Positions 41,572 to 49,555 of a DNA stretch of 64,000 bases are shown here, piece after piece. The position numbers and the translations under genes are program-made. The notes beneath the pieces were generated by a model, which was given only the letters and a program-made list of their open reading frames with translations, had not been told where the DNA came from and did no database searches. Positions within the stretch are counted from its first letter, which is position 1. Every line of letters starts with the position of its first letter. The stretch spans positions 25,880 through 89,879 of the forward strand of contig CAZVOE010000001.1 of NCBI GenBank assembly GCA_964628935.1, written 5' to 3'. Source of the DNA: CAYLHQ01 sp964628935. GTDB taxonomy: Bacteria; Acidobacteriota; Polarisedimenticolia; Polarisedimenticolales; DASRJG01.

Positions 41572-43659
41572 GTGGACGCCCATCCCGACGAGAAGCCCGC
41601 CACGCTTCCCGAGAACGCCTATCGAGAGTTGAGGCCCGGCGAGACCTACGTCCCGATGGTCCCGGCCTCCGTGACCGTCCCCGAGATCACCCGGCGCTCG
41701 ATCGTCGTCGGGATCCTCATGAACGTGATCTTCTCGGCCGCGGCCACCTTCGTCGCCCTCAAGGTGGGGCAGGGGATCGAGACGGCGATCCCGATCTCGA
41801 TCGTGGCGATCGGGGTGTCGGGAATCCTCCTGTCGATGGGCCGGAGGCGAAGCTCGCTCCTCGAAAACGTCAACATTCTCGCGATCGGTACGACCTCGGG
41901 GATCGTCGCCGGCGGCACCGTGTTCACGATGCCCGCGATTTACATCCTGAATCTCGACGAGAAACTGTCGATGGGAAGCGGGACGCTCTTCCTCCAGATC
42001 TTCCTGGTGCCGTTCCTCGGCGCGGTGCTCGGCGTCCTCTTCCTCGTCCCGTTCCGCCGCTACTTCGTCAAGGAAATGCACGGGAAACTCCCGTTCCCGG
42101 AGGCGACGGCCACGAACGAGATCCTCGTGACCGGCGGGGGAGGCGGAAGCGTCGCGCAGGTGATGATTCTCACCTACTCGTTTGCGGTGGGTTTCGTCTA
42201 CAACGCGCTCGCGGGGGTCTTCAAGGTCTTCTCGGAGACCTTCACCACGGCCGCAGCCCGAATGTGGGACGGCGTCACGACGCAGACCAAGGCGATCTTC
42301 TCTCTCGGGACCGGCGCCGAATTCGTCGGCCTCGGGATGATCATCGGTCTGCGTTACGCGACGATCATCGTGGCCGGGTCGTTCCTGTCCTGGTTCGTCT
42401 TCATCCCGATGCTCGCGCCGTTCGGTCTGGACACGCTCCAGTCCCTAAACTCCGCGATCACCGGAACGGGCCCGGGGGACATTTTCCGGGCGATTCCGCG
42501 CAACATCGGGATCGGCTGCATCTTCACGGCGGGGCTCATCTCGATTCTCAAGATGAGCAAGGTGATCATCACCGCCCTCAAGGAGGCCCTCGGGGGCCTC
42601 CTGAAGGGCGGCTCCGCGGTGCAACGGGCGCACGACCGCACGGACGAGGACATGAGCTATCCCACGCTCCTCGTGATCGGCGCGATCACGGCCGTGGCGA
42701 TCTTCCTCTACTTCCGGTTCGTGGTGATGGCCAGCCTGGAAAACGCGACATCGCTCTCATTGCTGGCGCTGATCCTGGCCCTCGTCGTCGCGTTCCTCTT
42801 CACGACCGTGTCGGCCTGGGCGATCGCGACGATTTCCGTGACGCCGATCTCGGGCATGTCCGTGACCACGATCATCATCACCGCCGTCGCGCTCCTCGCG
42901 GCCGGCCTCCCGAAGGGAGACGCGGGGATGCTGATCGTCCTCCTCGTGGGAGGCGTGGTGGCGTCCGCGCTCTCGATGGCGGGAACGCTCGTGACCGAGT
43001 TCAAGATCGGCTACTGGACGGGAGCGTCGCCCAAGAAGATCCAGTGGAGCGCCCTCCTCGCGTCGCTCCTCGCCTCGGTCCTGGTCACCTTGACGATCAT
43101 GGTGCTCGCGACGACCTACGGCTACGACTCGACCGTGAAGCAGGACGCCCTGCAGGCGCCGCAGGCGAACATGATGGCGAGCGCGCTCCAAAGCTTCATC
43201 GGCGGCGGGAGCGTCCCTTGGCGGATGTACGGGGTCGGGGTCGTCATCGCGTTCCTCATGAACCTGCTCGGCGTGTCGCCCCTGGCGTTCGGGCTCGGGA
43301 TGTACCTCCCGATGGAACTGAACACGCCGATCCTCGCCGGGGCGATCGTCGCCCACTTCATCGGCAAGAGCTCGAGCGACGCGGCGGTGTCGAAGACGCG
43401 CACCGACAAGGGGATCCTCATCGCCTCCGGCCTCATCGCGGGTGCCGCGATCCTGGGAGTCGTGAAGAGCCTTCTCTTGAGCGTCGAGGGCACGAAACGC
43501 GTCGTGGAAAGTCTCGACCTGAGCCACCTTGTGGGAGGCGAGACCTCTTCGCTCTTCAACACCCTCGGACTCGTCGCGTTCGTCGTCCTGTGCGCCGTCG
43601 TCTATCTCGACTGTCGTCGGGCGAAGCCGGAGGGACCGCAAGTCAGCGGCAGGTCGTGA
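41572..43659 (+). CDS. OPT-family oligopeptide / metal-chelate transporter
   Basis: A 695-aa protein with about 15 membrane helices. I chose GTG 41572 because AGGAGG sits 5 nt before it; GTG 41512 would add 20 poorly conserved residues. The start of the transport domain (ITRRSIVVGILMNVIFSAAA) and KLPFPEATATNEILVTGGGG are typical of the bacterial OPT branch, as are the repeated GMSVTTIIITAVALL-like helices and the closing GVSPLAFGLGMYLPMEL. OPT proteins take up peptides or metal-siderophore-like chelates by proton symport. It is divergent from the feo operon, so a link to metal uptake is possible. Confidence 0.92.
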   Translation: MDAHPDEKPATLPENAYRELRPGETYVPMVPASVTVPEITRRSIVVGILMNVIFSAAATFVALKVGQGIETAIPISIVAIGVSGILLSMGRRRSSLLENVNILAIGTTSGIVAGGTVFTMPAIYILNLDEKLSMGSGTLFLQIFLVPFLGAVLGVLFLVPFRRYFVKEMHGKLPFPEATATNEILVTGGGGGSVAQVMILTYSFAVGFVYNALAGVFKVFSETFTTAAARMWDGVTTQTKAIFSLGTGAEFVGLGMIIGLRYATIIVAGSFLSWFVFIPMLAPFGLDTLQSLNSAITGTGPGDIFRAIPRNIGIGCIFTAGLISILKMSKVIITALKEALGGLLKGGSAVQRAHDRTDEDMSYPTLLVIGAITAVAIFLYFRFVVMASLENATSLSLLALILALVVAFLFTTVSAWAIATISVTPISGMSVTTIIITAVALLAAGLPKGDAGMLIVLLVGGVVASALSMAGTLVTEFKIGYWTGASPKKIQWSALLASLLASVLVTLTIMVLATTYGYDSTVKQDALQAPQANMMASALQSFIGGGSVPWRMYGVGVVIAFLMNLLGVSPLAFGLGMYLPMELNTPILAGAIVAHFIGKSSSDAAVSKTRTDKGILIASGLIAGAAILGVVKSLLLSVEGTKRVVESLDLSHLVGGETSSLFNTLGLVAFVVLCAVVYLDCRRAKPEGPQVSGRS

Positions 43660-44419
43660 TCGACGGGTTGTCGAACCCGACGTCCCACATCGCGAACGCC
43701 GAGAGCCATTCGATCGAGAGCCAGCTCACGTACACCTGGTCGACGTTCTCGATTACCGTCCTCCAAGTGAGGTCGAAATCGTGGAGGGTCGGACAGTTCG
43801 TCCCCTTCCAGACGCCCCAGCACGGCTTTCCTGTGGGATCGGGGTCGCCAGGTAGGATGCACGTCTCGCAGAATCCTCCCGGGCACGGGTCGCCGTTATT
43901 CGGCTCCGGAAGGGTCGGGCTTGCCGACGGGACCGGAAACGAATACTTGACCCAAGTGATCGACGGCTGGTTCGCGGGCGGCATGTCGAGCCCGCTCTGG
44001 AAGAAGACGATGCAGTCGTCGTCGGGAACGTCGGGGGTGCCCATCCCGTTGAGGAGGACGAGCGTCGGAGAGTGGAAGGTGTGGTCGCGATTCACGTACT
44101 GGACGGTCGCGAGCTCCACGCCGAACTCGGTCACGCGCCGCTCGCTCCAGTTCCCCGTGAACACAGAGGGCTCTGTCGTGATGGCGATCGGGTAAAACGT
44201 GTCGAGACCCGCCGCGTGCAGGAACTCCTTGTTGCGCCCCCGCTGGTCGTCGAAGAATTCCCCCTCGTAGCCGAAGCTCCACCCTCCCTCGTTCGACCCC
44301 GACGCGAACGTCTCGACGCGCGTGTCCGTGAACTTGCAGTCGATGGCGGGCGGCGCGGCGGCGACGGCCCCGGCCACCGCCGCGCAACACACGAGAATCC
44401 CTGCGATTCGAAGCTTCAT
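43643..44419 (-). CDS. Secreted protein of unknown function
   Basis: A 258-aa protein with a signal peptide ending near residue 22 (AVAAAPP). The mature part is aromatic-rich and likely beta-sandwich: GGWSFGYEGEFFDDQRGRNK, VQYVNRDHTFHSPTLVLLNG, a Pro/Cys-rich linker (GDPCPGGFCETCILPGDPDP) and a C-terminal AFAMWDVGFDNPSITTC. Four cysteines flank the linker. I recognise no family. Its 3' end overlaps the OPT stop by 17 nt in convergent orientation; nothing in the neighbourhood predicts a role. Confidence 0.6.
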   Translation of the reverse strand: MKLRIAGILVCCAAVAGAVAAAPPAIDCKFTDTRVETFASGSNEGGWSFGYEGEFFDDQRGRNKEFLHAAGLDTFYPIAITTEPSVFTGNWSERRVTEFGVELATVQYVNRDHTFHSPTLVLLNGMGTPDVPDDDCIVFFQSGLDMPPANQPSITWVKYSFPVPSASPTLPEPNNGDPCPGGFCETCILPGDPDPTGKPCWGVWKGTNCPTLHDFDLTWRTVIENVDQVYVSWLSIEWLSAFAMWDVGFDNPSITTCR

Positions 44420-44485
44420 GATCCCCCTCCGCCGGGCCCCGAGACCGTGCCCACCCGCCGAGGAATGTACGCCGAAGGGGCGCGC

Positions 44486-45142
44486 TCAGCGCTCGACCGG
44501 CCGCGCGATCCGGGCGAAACTCCAGAGAAGGCCCTGCTCGAGACCGGGCAGCGGCCGGGTGTCGACGAGGCGGTAGCGCTTCCAGACCTCCCGCTTCGAG
44601 ACCTGCTCCACCTCCGGACCCGCCCACAGAAGCACCCGTCCCTCGGCGGCGAGGGCCGGCGCGAGGCGGGGGAGGACGCGCTCCCAGTTCCCCATCGCCC
44701 GGCACGTGACGAACGCGAACGGCCCGGGCTCGGGGAGGTCGCCGGGACGCTGCACGTGGGCGTGGAGGACGTCGAGGTTCGCAAGCCCCAACTCGCGGAC
44801 GAGGTCGCGAAGGAACTCGGCCTTCTTGCGGGACGCTTCTGTCATCGTGACGCGGAGTCCCGGTCGTGCCACCGCGAGTGGGATCGCCGGATACCCATTT
44901 CCGCTCCCGAGATCGAGGACACGCCCTTGCGCCTCGGGGGGGATGAGGGGCAGGGCGGAGAGCGATTCCGCGACGTGCCGGTCGGCGAACTCGTCGGGAT
45001 CGGTGATCGTCGTGAGGTGGAGGCGTTCGTTCTCCTCGAAAACGCGCCTCGCCTGAAGCACGAGCGGCCCGAGCCACTCCGCCGGCTGCCCGGCGAGCAC
45101 GCGGGACCGGAGGGCGTCCTCGACGCCGGGGACCTCGATCAC
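44486..45142 (-). CDS. rsmG: 16S rRNA (guanine-N7)-methyltransferase RsmG
   Basis: A 218-aa SAM enzyme that methylates G527 of 16S rRNA (E. coli numbering). ATG 45142. ENERLHLTTITDPDEFADRH (the NLTAI-like start of the family), VLDLGSGNGYPAIPLAVARP (motif I, SAM loop), VTMTEASRKKAEFLRDLV (motif II, with the basic patch) and FVTCRAMGNWERVL are all present. Loss of this enzyme gives low-level streptomycin resistance in other bacteria. It stands apart from mnmG by 435 bp that hold a dead fragment, although the two are normally adjacent. Confidence 0.95.
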   Translation of the reverse strand: MIEVPGVEDALRSRVLAGQPAEWLGPLVLQARRVFEENERLHLTTITDPDEFADRHVAESLSALPLIPPEAQGRVLDLGSGNGYPAIPLAVARPGLRVTMTEASRKKAEFLRDLVRELGLANLDVLHAHVQRPGDLPEPGPFAFVTCRAMGNWERVLPRLAPALAAEGRVLLWAGPEVEQVSKREVWKRYRLVDTRPLPGLEQGLLWSFARIARPVER

Positions 45143-45389
45143 TTCCTCGTTCCTCCGCGGTCCGCGCCGCGCTCGAATCCTCGGGACGCGGAAGACCCGA
45201 CACGGATCTCGGTCACGGTGGCGGCGTCACGCGGGTCGATCGGGTCCGTCACGCGGCGGAGCGTACGTTGCTCGACATGTCGGTGCAAGCGGGAGCGGGG
45301 CGCCTTGTCCGTGCTGGCTCGCACGCGGATCGCCGCCACTCGCCGCCGGACGCTTGCCGCCGTCGCCGCGGCCGCGCGTCCCCCCCGAG

Positions 45390-45600
45390 GTCTCGCCGGA
45401 CGCGACCTTTCGTGCCGACAAGATCACCCGGAGCTGGTCGGAAACGACGGACGCCGATGCGTACAACGTTCCCAGCGGCATCGACCCGAGCGCGGCCGAC
45501 CAGACCTGCCTCGTGTATCGCACCAACGCGACCGAAGCCGCGCTCGACGAAGCGCCGGCGCCCGGCGCTCTCATCCTTCAAGGACTTTCCCGTGGACTGA
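45390..45600 (+). pseudogene. Remnant of an Fn3-like C-terminal repeat
   Basis: The frame reads VSPDATFRADKITRSWSETT, then DADAYNVPSGIDPSAADQTC and EAALDEAPAPGALILQGLSR. This matches the end-of-protein unit of large secreted proteins in related genomes (pattern: F-x-A-D-K-x-x-L-x-W, then A-x-A-Y-x-V-x-R, then D-x-x-x-P-x-P-G-x-G-F-x-Y-L-V). It is the same unit as the tail of the 33559 protein, but here the start is gone, there is no parent gene, and the end has merged with the mnmG 3' end. It occupies the mnmG-rsmG gap, of which 45143-45389 holds nothing recognisable. Confidence 0.5.
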
Positions 45601-47461
45601 TGCGGCGTCGCTCGAGGTAGGCCGCGAGAAGCGCGAGGGCCGCCGGAGTCATGCCGTCGATCCTCCCCGCTCGACCCAACGTCTCCGGGCGCACGCGTTC
45701 GAGCTTCTCGACGATCTCGGCGGAGAGCCCGGCGAGGCCGCGGTAGGAGAACCCGGGCGGGATCCTCCGCTCTCCCGCGCGCCGCATGCGCTCCGCCTCG
45801 CGCTTCTGCCGCTCCACGTACCCTTCGTACCGGAAGGCATCGCCGGCGAGCGCCCGGTCGCGCGGGTCCATCCCCGCGAGGATGGGACTCAGCGGGACGA
45901 GTGTTTCGGGGTCGATCTCGGGCCGCCGGAGCAGGTCGCCGGTCGTGGCGGGCTGCTCGAGGAGGATGCCGTGAGTCGCCAGCCGCGCGCGCGTCGCGGC
46001 ATCGGGAAGCCATCTCTCCCGGCCCAGCGCCTCGACCGTCGCCGCGAACTCCGTCCATCGCGCCTCCATTCGATCGGCCCGCGCGGCATCGAGAAGCCCG
46101 ATGCGCCGGCCGTGCGGAGCGAGCCGCCGCGTCGCGGTGTCGATGCCGAGGAGGAGACGGTACTCGGCGCGAGCGGTGAACATCCGGTAGGGCTCGGTCG
46201 TGCCGCGCGTGACGAGATCGTCGACGAGGACGCCGATGTAGGCCTCCTCCCGACCGAGCTCGAGCGGCGGCTCGGAGCGTGCGGCGAGGGCGGCGTTGAT
46301 CCCGGCCATCAGTCCGAGAGCGGCCGCCTCCTCGTACCCCGTCGTGCCGTTGATCTGACCCGCGAGGTAGAGTCCGCGCACCCGTTTCGTTTCGAGCGTC
46401 GGGAGGAGCTCCGTCGGATCGACGTAGTCGTACTCGACGGCGTAGCCGGGACGGACCATCTGCGCGTCCTCGAGTCCGCGCACCGACCGGATCATCGCGA
46501 GTTGCACGTCGGGGGGGAGCGAAGTCGAAAAGCCGTTGACGTAGATCAGTTCGCTCTCGAGACCCTCCGGCTCGAGGAACAGTTGGTGCCGCTCCCTGTC
46601 GGAAAACCGGACGACCTTGTCTTCGAGCGACGGGCAATAGCGCGGGCCGCGGGCGGTGATGGCGCCGGAGAAGAGCGGGGAGCGGTCGAGGTTCGCATGG
46701 ATCAGGCGGTGAACGTCGCCGTTCGTGTAGGCCACGTGACACGAGACCTGGGGGAGCGCGGGTTCGATCGTCTCCTCCGAGAAGAAGACGGGAGCCTGGT
46801 CTCCCGGCTGTTCCTCGAACCGCTCGAGGCGCACGCTCTCCCGCGCCAATCGCGGGGGGGTTCCGGTCTTGAACCGGCCGAGGCGGAAGCCGAGCGCCGC
46901 GAGAGAAGCCGACAGCCGGTTCGACGGCCGCTCGCCGACTCTGCCCCCCGGCGTGCGATCGCTTCCGACGTGGAGGAGCCCCCGGAGAAACGTTCCCGTC
47001 GTGACGACGACGCGCTCCGCGGCGATCTCCCGCCCGTCTCCGAGGCGGACGCCGCGCACGCTTCCGTCCTCGACGAGAAGCGACGCGACCTCCCCTTCGA
47101 CGAGCGTGAGCCGCGGCCGGCCGAGCAGCTCCGCGAGCATCGCGAGGTGGTATCGCTCCTTGTCCTGCTGGGCCCGCGGCCCGCGCACGGCGGGCCCCCG
47201 GCTGCGGTTCAGGAGGCGAAACTGGATCCCGCAGCGGTCGGCGAGGCGCCCCATGACCCCTCCGAGGGCGTCGATCTCCCGGACGAGGTGCCCCTTGGCG
47301 AGTCCGCCGATCGCAGGGTTGCACGACATGCGTGCGACGGCGTCGCGGCTGAGCGTCACGAGAACGGTATCGAGCCCCATCGTCGCGGCGGCGAGGGCGG
47401 CTTCCGACCCGGCGTGCCCGGCCCCGACGACGACGACGTCCGCGCGAACGGTGTGCTCCAT
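45578..47461 (-). CDS. mnmG: tRNA uridine-5-carboxymethylaminomethyl modification enzyme MnmG
   Basis: A 627-aa FAD/NADH enzyme. ATG 47461 was chosen; GTG 47467, overlapping the mnmE stop, is equally possible and adds two residues. It begins VVVVGAGHAGSEAALAAATM (FAD loop), then CNPAIGGLAKGHLVREIDAL (family signature 1, about 48) and GLYLAGQINGTTGYEEAAAL (signature 2, about 365). The C-terminal tRNA-binding helical domain ends RRRISPRESP. With MnmE it modifies the wobble U34 of several tRNAs. Both genes are coupled here, as usual near oriC. Confidence 0.97.
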   Translation of the reverse strand: MEHTVRADVVVVGAGHAGSEAALAAATMGLDTVLVTLSRDAVARMSCNPAIGGLAKGHLVREIDALGGVMGRLADRCGIQFRLLNRSRGPAVRGPRAQQDKERYHLAMLAELLGRPRLTLVEGEVASLLVEDGSVRGVRLGDGREIAAERVVVTTGTFLRGLLHVGSDRTPGGRVGERPSNRLSASLAALGFRLGRFKTGTPPRLARESVRLERFEEQPGDQAPVFFSEETIEPALPQVSCHVAYTNGDVHRLIHANLDRSPLFSGAITARGPRYCPSLEDKVVRFSDRERHQLFLEPEGLESELIYVNGFSTSLPPDVQLAMIRSVRGLEDAQMVRPGYAVEYDYVDPTELLPTLETKRVRGLYLAGQINGTTGYEEAAALGLMAGINAALAARSEPPLELGREEAYIGVLVDDLVTRGTTEPYRMFTARAEYRLLLGIDTATRRLAPHGRRIGLLDAARADRMEARWTEFAATVEALGRERWLPDAATRARLATHGILLEQPATTGDLLRRPEIDPETLVPLSPILAGMDPRDRALAGDAFRYEGYVERQKREAERMRRAGERRIPPGFSYRGLAGLSAEIVEKLERVRPETLGRAGRIDGMTPAALALLAAYLERRRISPRESP

Positions 47462-47463
47462 CG

Positions 47464-48807
47464 TCACTTCCCGATGCAGAAGGTCGCGAAGACCCGTTCG
47501 AGGAGATCGTCGCTTCCGACGTCGCCGGTGATTTCTCCGAGGCGCCGCATCGCCTCGCGGACGTCCTCGAGGACCGCCTCCTCGGAGAGCCCGGCCGCGA
47601 AGGCCCGAAGGCCTCGCGCGAGCGCCTCCGCGCAGCCCTCGATCGCGGCGCCGTGGCGCGCGCCGGAGAGCACGGCGTCTTCGAGGCTCCCTCCGCCGAG
47701 GGCCTTCTCCCGGAGCGCGGCGCGGAGCGCGGCGAGTCCCGCCCCCGAACGCGCGCTCACCTCGAGGACGCCTTCGGGAAGCGGGCCCGCCGACTCCGGG
47801 AGGTCGACCTTGTTCGCGACGATCACCGCGCGATGGGGGTCGAGCTCTTCGAGGGCGCCTCGCTCCGCCGGATCGATTGGACGCGAGGCGTCGAGGACGA
47901 AAAGCACGAGGTCCGACTCGGCGAGCGCCGCCTTCGCCCGGCGCACACCCTCGGAATCGTTCGGATCGGTGGGGCGCAGCATCTCGGCGGTGTCGACGAG
48001 GCGCACGGGCAAGCCGTCGAGATCGACGACATCCTCGAGGGTGTCGCGCGTCGTTCCCGGGATCTCCGAGACGATCGCCCGCTCCCGCGCGAGGAGGGCG
48101 TTGAAGAGCGACGACTTCCCCACGTTGGGAAGGCCGGTGATCGCGACCTGGACTCCCTCGCGCGCGACCCGGCCCGTGCTCATCGCGCGGCGGAGCGCCG
48201 CCGCTCGCTCGGCGGCCGCGGCGAGGGCCCGGCCGAAGCTCTCGGACGCCTCCCGCGTCTCCGGTTCCTCGACGAACTCGACCGCGGCCTCCGCGCGCGC
48301 CGCGAGATCGAGGAGCGCCTCTCGGAGCGGGGCGAGGCGCCGCGCCAGGCTCCCCTCGCTCTGCGCGAAGGCGGTCCGCGCCTGCCAAAGAGTGCGCGCC
48401 TCGACGAGGTCGCGCACCGCCTCGGCACGGGTGAGGTCGAGCCGGCCGTGCCGGAGCGCCCTGTAGGTGAACTCCCCGGGCCCCGCCGCCCGCGCTCCGG
48501 CGGCGAGCGCCGCGTCCACGAGTTCCCGAAGGACCGCGGGACTGCCGTGCGCCCAAAGTTCCGCCGTCGGCTCCCCGGTGAAGGAGCGGCCAGCCTCGAA
48601 GCGGACCAGGTACCCGCGATCGACGGGATCGCCGTCCCGCCCGACGAAGCGGCCGAACCGGAGCGCCCCTCCGGCCCGCGATCCGCCGGGCCGGAAGAGA
48701 CGCTCGGCGACCGCGTGCGCCTGCGGTCCGCTCAGCCGTACGCAGCCGATGCCGCCTCGCCCCGGGGGGGTCGCCACGGCGACGATCGTCTCTTCGAGAT
48801 CGTGCAT
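47464..48807 (-). CDS. mnmE: tRNA modification GTPase MnmE (altered G3 motif)
   Basis: A 447-aa protein. The folate-binding N-domain (TPPGRGGIGCVRLSGPQA) spans residues 1-120. The G-domain sits inside the helical domain: G1 GLPNVGKSSLFNALL (about 222), G2 IPGTTRDTLED, G4 ANKVDLPE. G3 is DTAE (272-275) followed by MLRPTD, where the family has DTAGxR. The invariant C-terminal cysteine (FCIGK) is kept. MnmE is a potassium-dependent, dimerising GTPase; the G3 change is unusual and may alter hydrolysis. It overlaps or abuts mnmG downstream. Confidence 0.94.
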   Translation of the reverse strand: MHDLEETIVAVATPPGRGGIGCVRLSGPQAHAVAERLFRPGGSRAGGALRFGRFVGRDGDPVDRGYLVRFEAGRSFTGEPTAELWAHGSPAVLRELVDAALAAGARAAGPGEFTYRALRHGRLDLTRAEAVRDLVEARTLWQARTAFAQSEGSLARRLAPLREALLDLAARAEAAVEFVEEPETREASESFGRALAAAAERAAALRRAMSTGRVAREGVQVAITGLPNVGKSSLFNALLARERAIVSEIPGTTRDTLEDVVDLDGLPVRLVDTAEMLRPTDPNDSEGVRRAKAALAESDLVLFVLDASRPIDPAERGALEELDPHRAVIVANKVDLPESAGPLPEGVLEVSARSGAGLAALRAALREKALGGGSLEDAVLSGARHGAAIEGCAEALARGLRAFAAGLSEEAVLEDVREAMRRLGEITGDVGSDDLLERVFATFCIGK

Positions 48808-48819
48808 GAAACCGGGCCG

Positions 48820-49551
48820 TCAGCCGCGGCGCCTCCCGCGGCGGCGCCCTTCGCGCTCCACGGTCACGCGCTTCAAGAACCCTTCGCCCTCCGACCGCGA
48901 CGTCAGTCCCGGAAACTCCCGGATGGTCACGTGCACGATCCGGCGCTCGTACGGGTTCATCGGGTGAAGCTTCCTCGGCTTCCCCGTGCGCGCGACGACC
49001 GACGCGACCTCTCGCGCGAGCTCGACGATCTCGCCGTCGTCCCCTCCGCGCTCCTCTCCGCAGCGGACCCGGACCGGGCCCGCATCGGGCCACCCTCGAC
49101 GGGCCATCCGGTGGAGGAGGAATTCGAGCGCGTGGAGGAGTTCCGCCTCCCGCTTGAGGAAAAGGTCCTCGTCCTCTCCTTCGAGGAAGATCGACCACCC
49201 CGTCCCGTCGCGCACGATCCGGGGCGCCACCGCGAACCCGCCCCCCTCCAAGATCGCCCGAACGGTCTCGACGAGCGCCCTCGGCGGCTCGGAGGCGACT
49301 TCGGTCGCCTCGGCCGACGCACCCTGGGATTCGACCCGAGGCGGCTGGGGCTCCGGCGCCGGCGGGGGCGCGGCGCGGTCGGGAGTGTCGACGGAGATGC
49401 GAACGGGCCGGGCGCCGAAGCCGAGAACCCCGAGCCGGCCCTCATCGACGAGACGGTAGTGCACCGCCTCCTCGGCAACGGAGAGAAAGCGGGCGGCCTC
49501 GGAGATCGCCTCCTCTAGGGTGCGCCCCTGGAACTCTCGCTCCCCGCCCAC
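48820..49551 (-). CDS. jag: Jag/KhpB RNA-binding protein
   Basis: A 243-aa protein from GTG 49551. The Jag-N domain (about 5-50, REFQGRTLEEAISEAARFLS, then RLGVLGFGARPVRI) is joined by a Pro/Glu-rich linker to a KH domain (about 95-165) and an R3H domain (about 170-235, with RKLHPMNPYERRIVHVTIRE, the R-x-x-x-H core). It binds RNA and is found with yidC throughout bacteria, where it affects envelope and division genes. The stop of yidC lies 4 nt upstream of its start codon. Gene order yidD-yidC-jag-mnmE-mnmG is conserved near origins. Confidence 0.92.
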   Translation of the reverse strand: MGGEREFQGRTLEEAISEAARFLSVAEEAVHYRLVDEGRLGVLGFGARPVRISVDTPDRAAPPPAPEPQPPRVESQGASAEATEVASEPPRALVETVRAILEGGGFAVAPRIVRDGTGWSIFLEGEDEDLFLKREAELLHALEFLLHRMARRGWPDAGPVRVRCGEERGGDDGEIVELAREVASVVARTGKPRKLHPMNPYERRIVHVTIREFPGLTSRSEGEGFLKRVTVEREGRRRGRRRG

Positions 49552-49555
49552 GGCC

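Noticed and set aside
44072..48466. A 1464-codon plus-strand open frame opposite rsmG, mnmG and mnmE
   Set aside because: Purely antisense to three well-defined genes; no recognisable domain.
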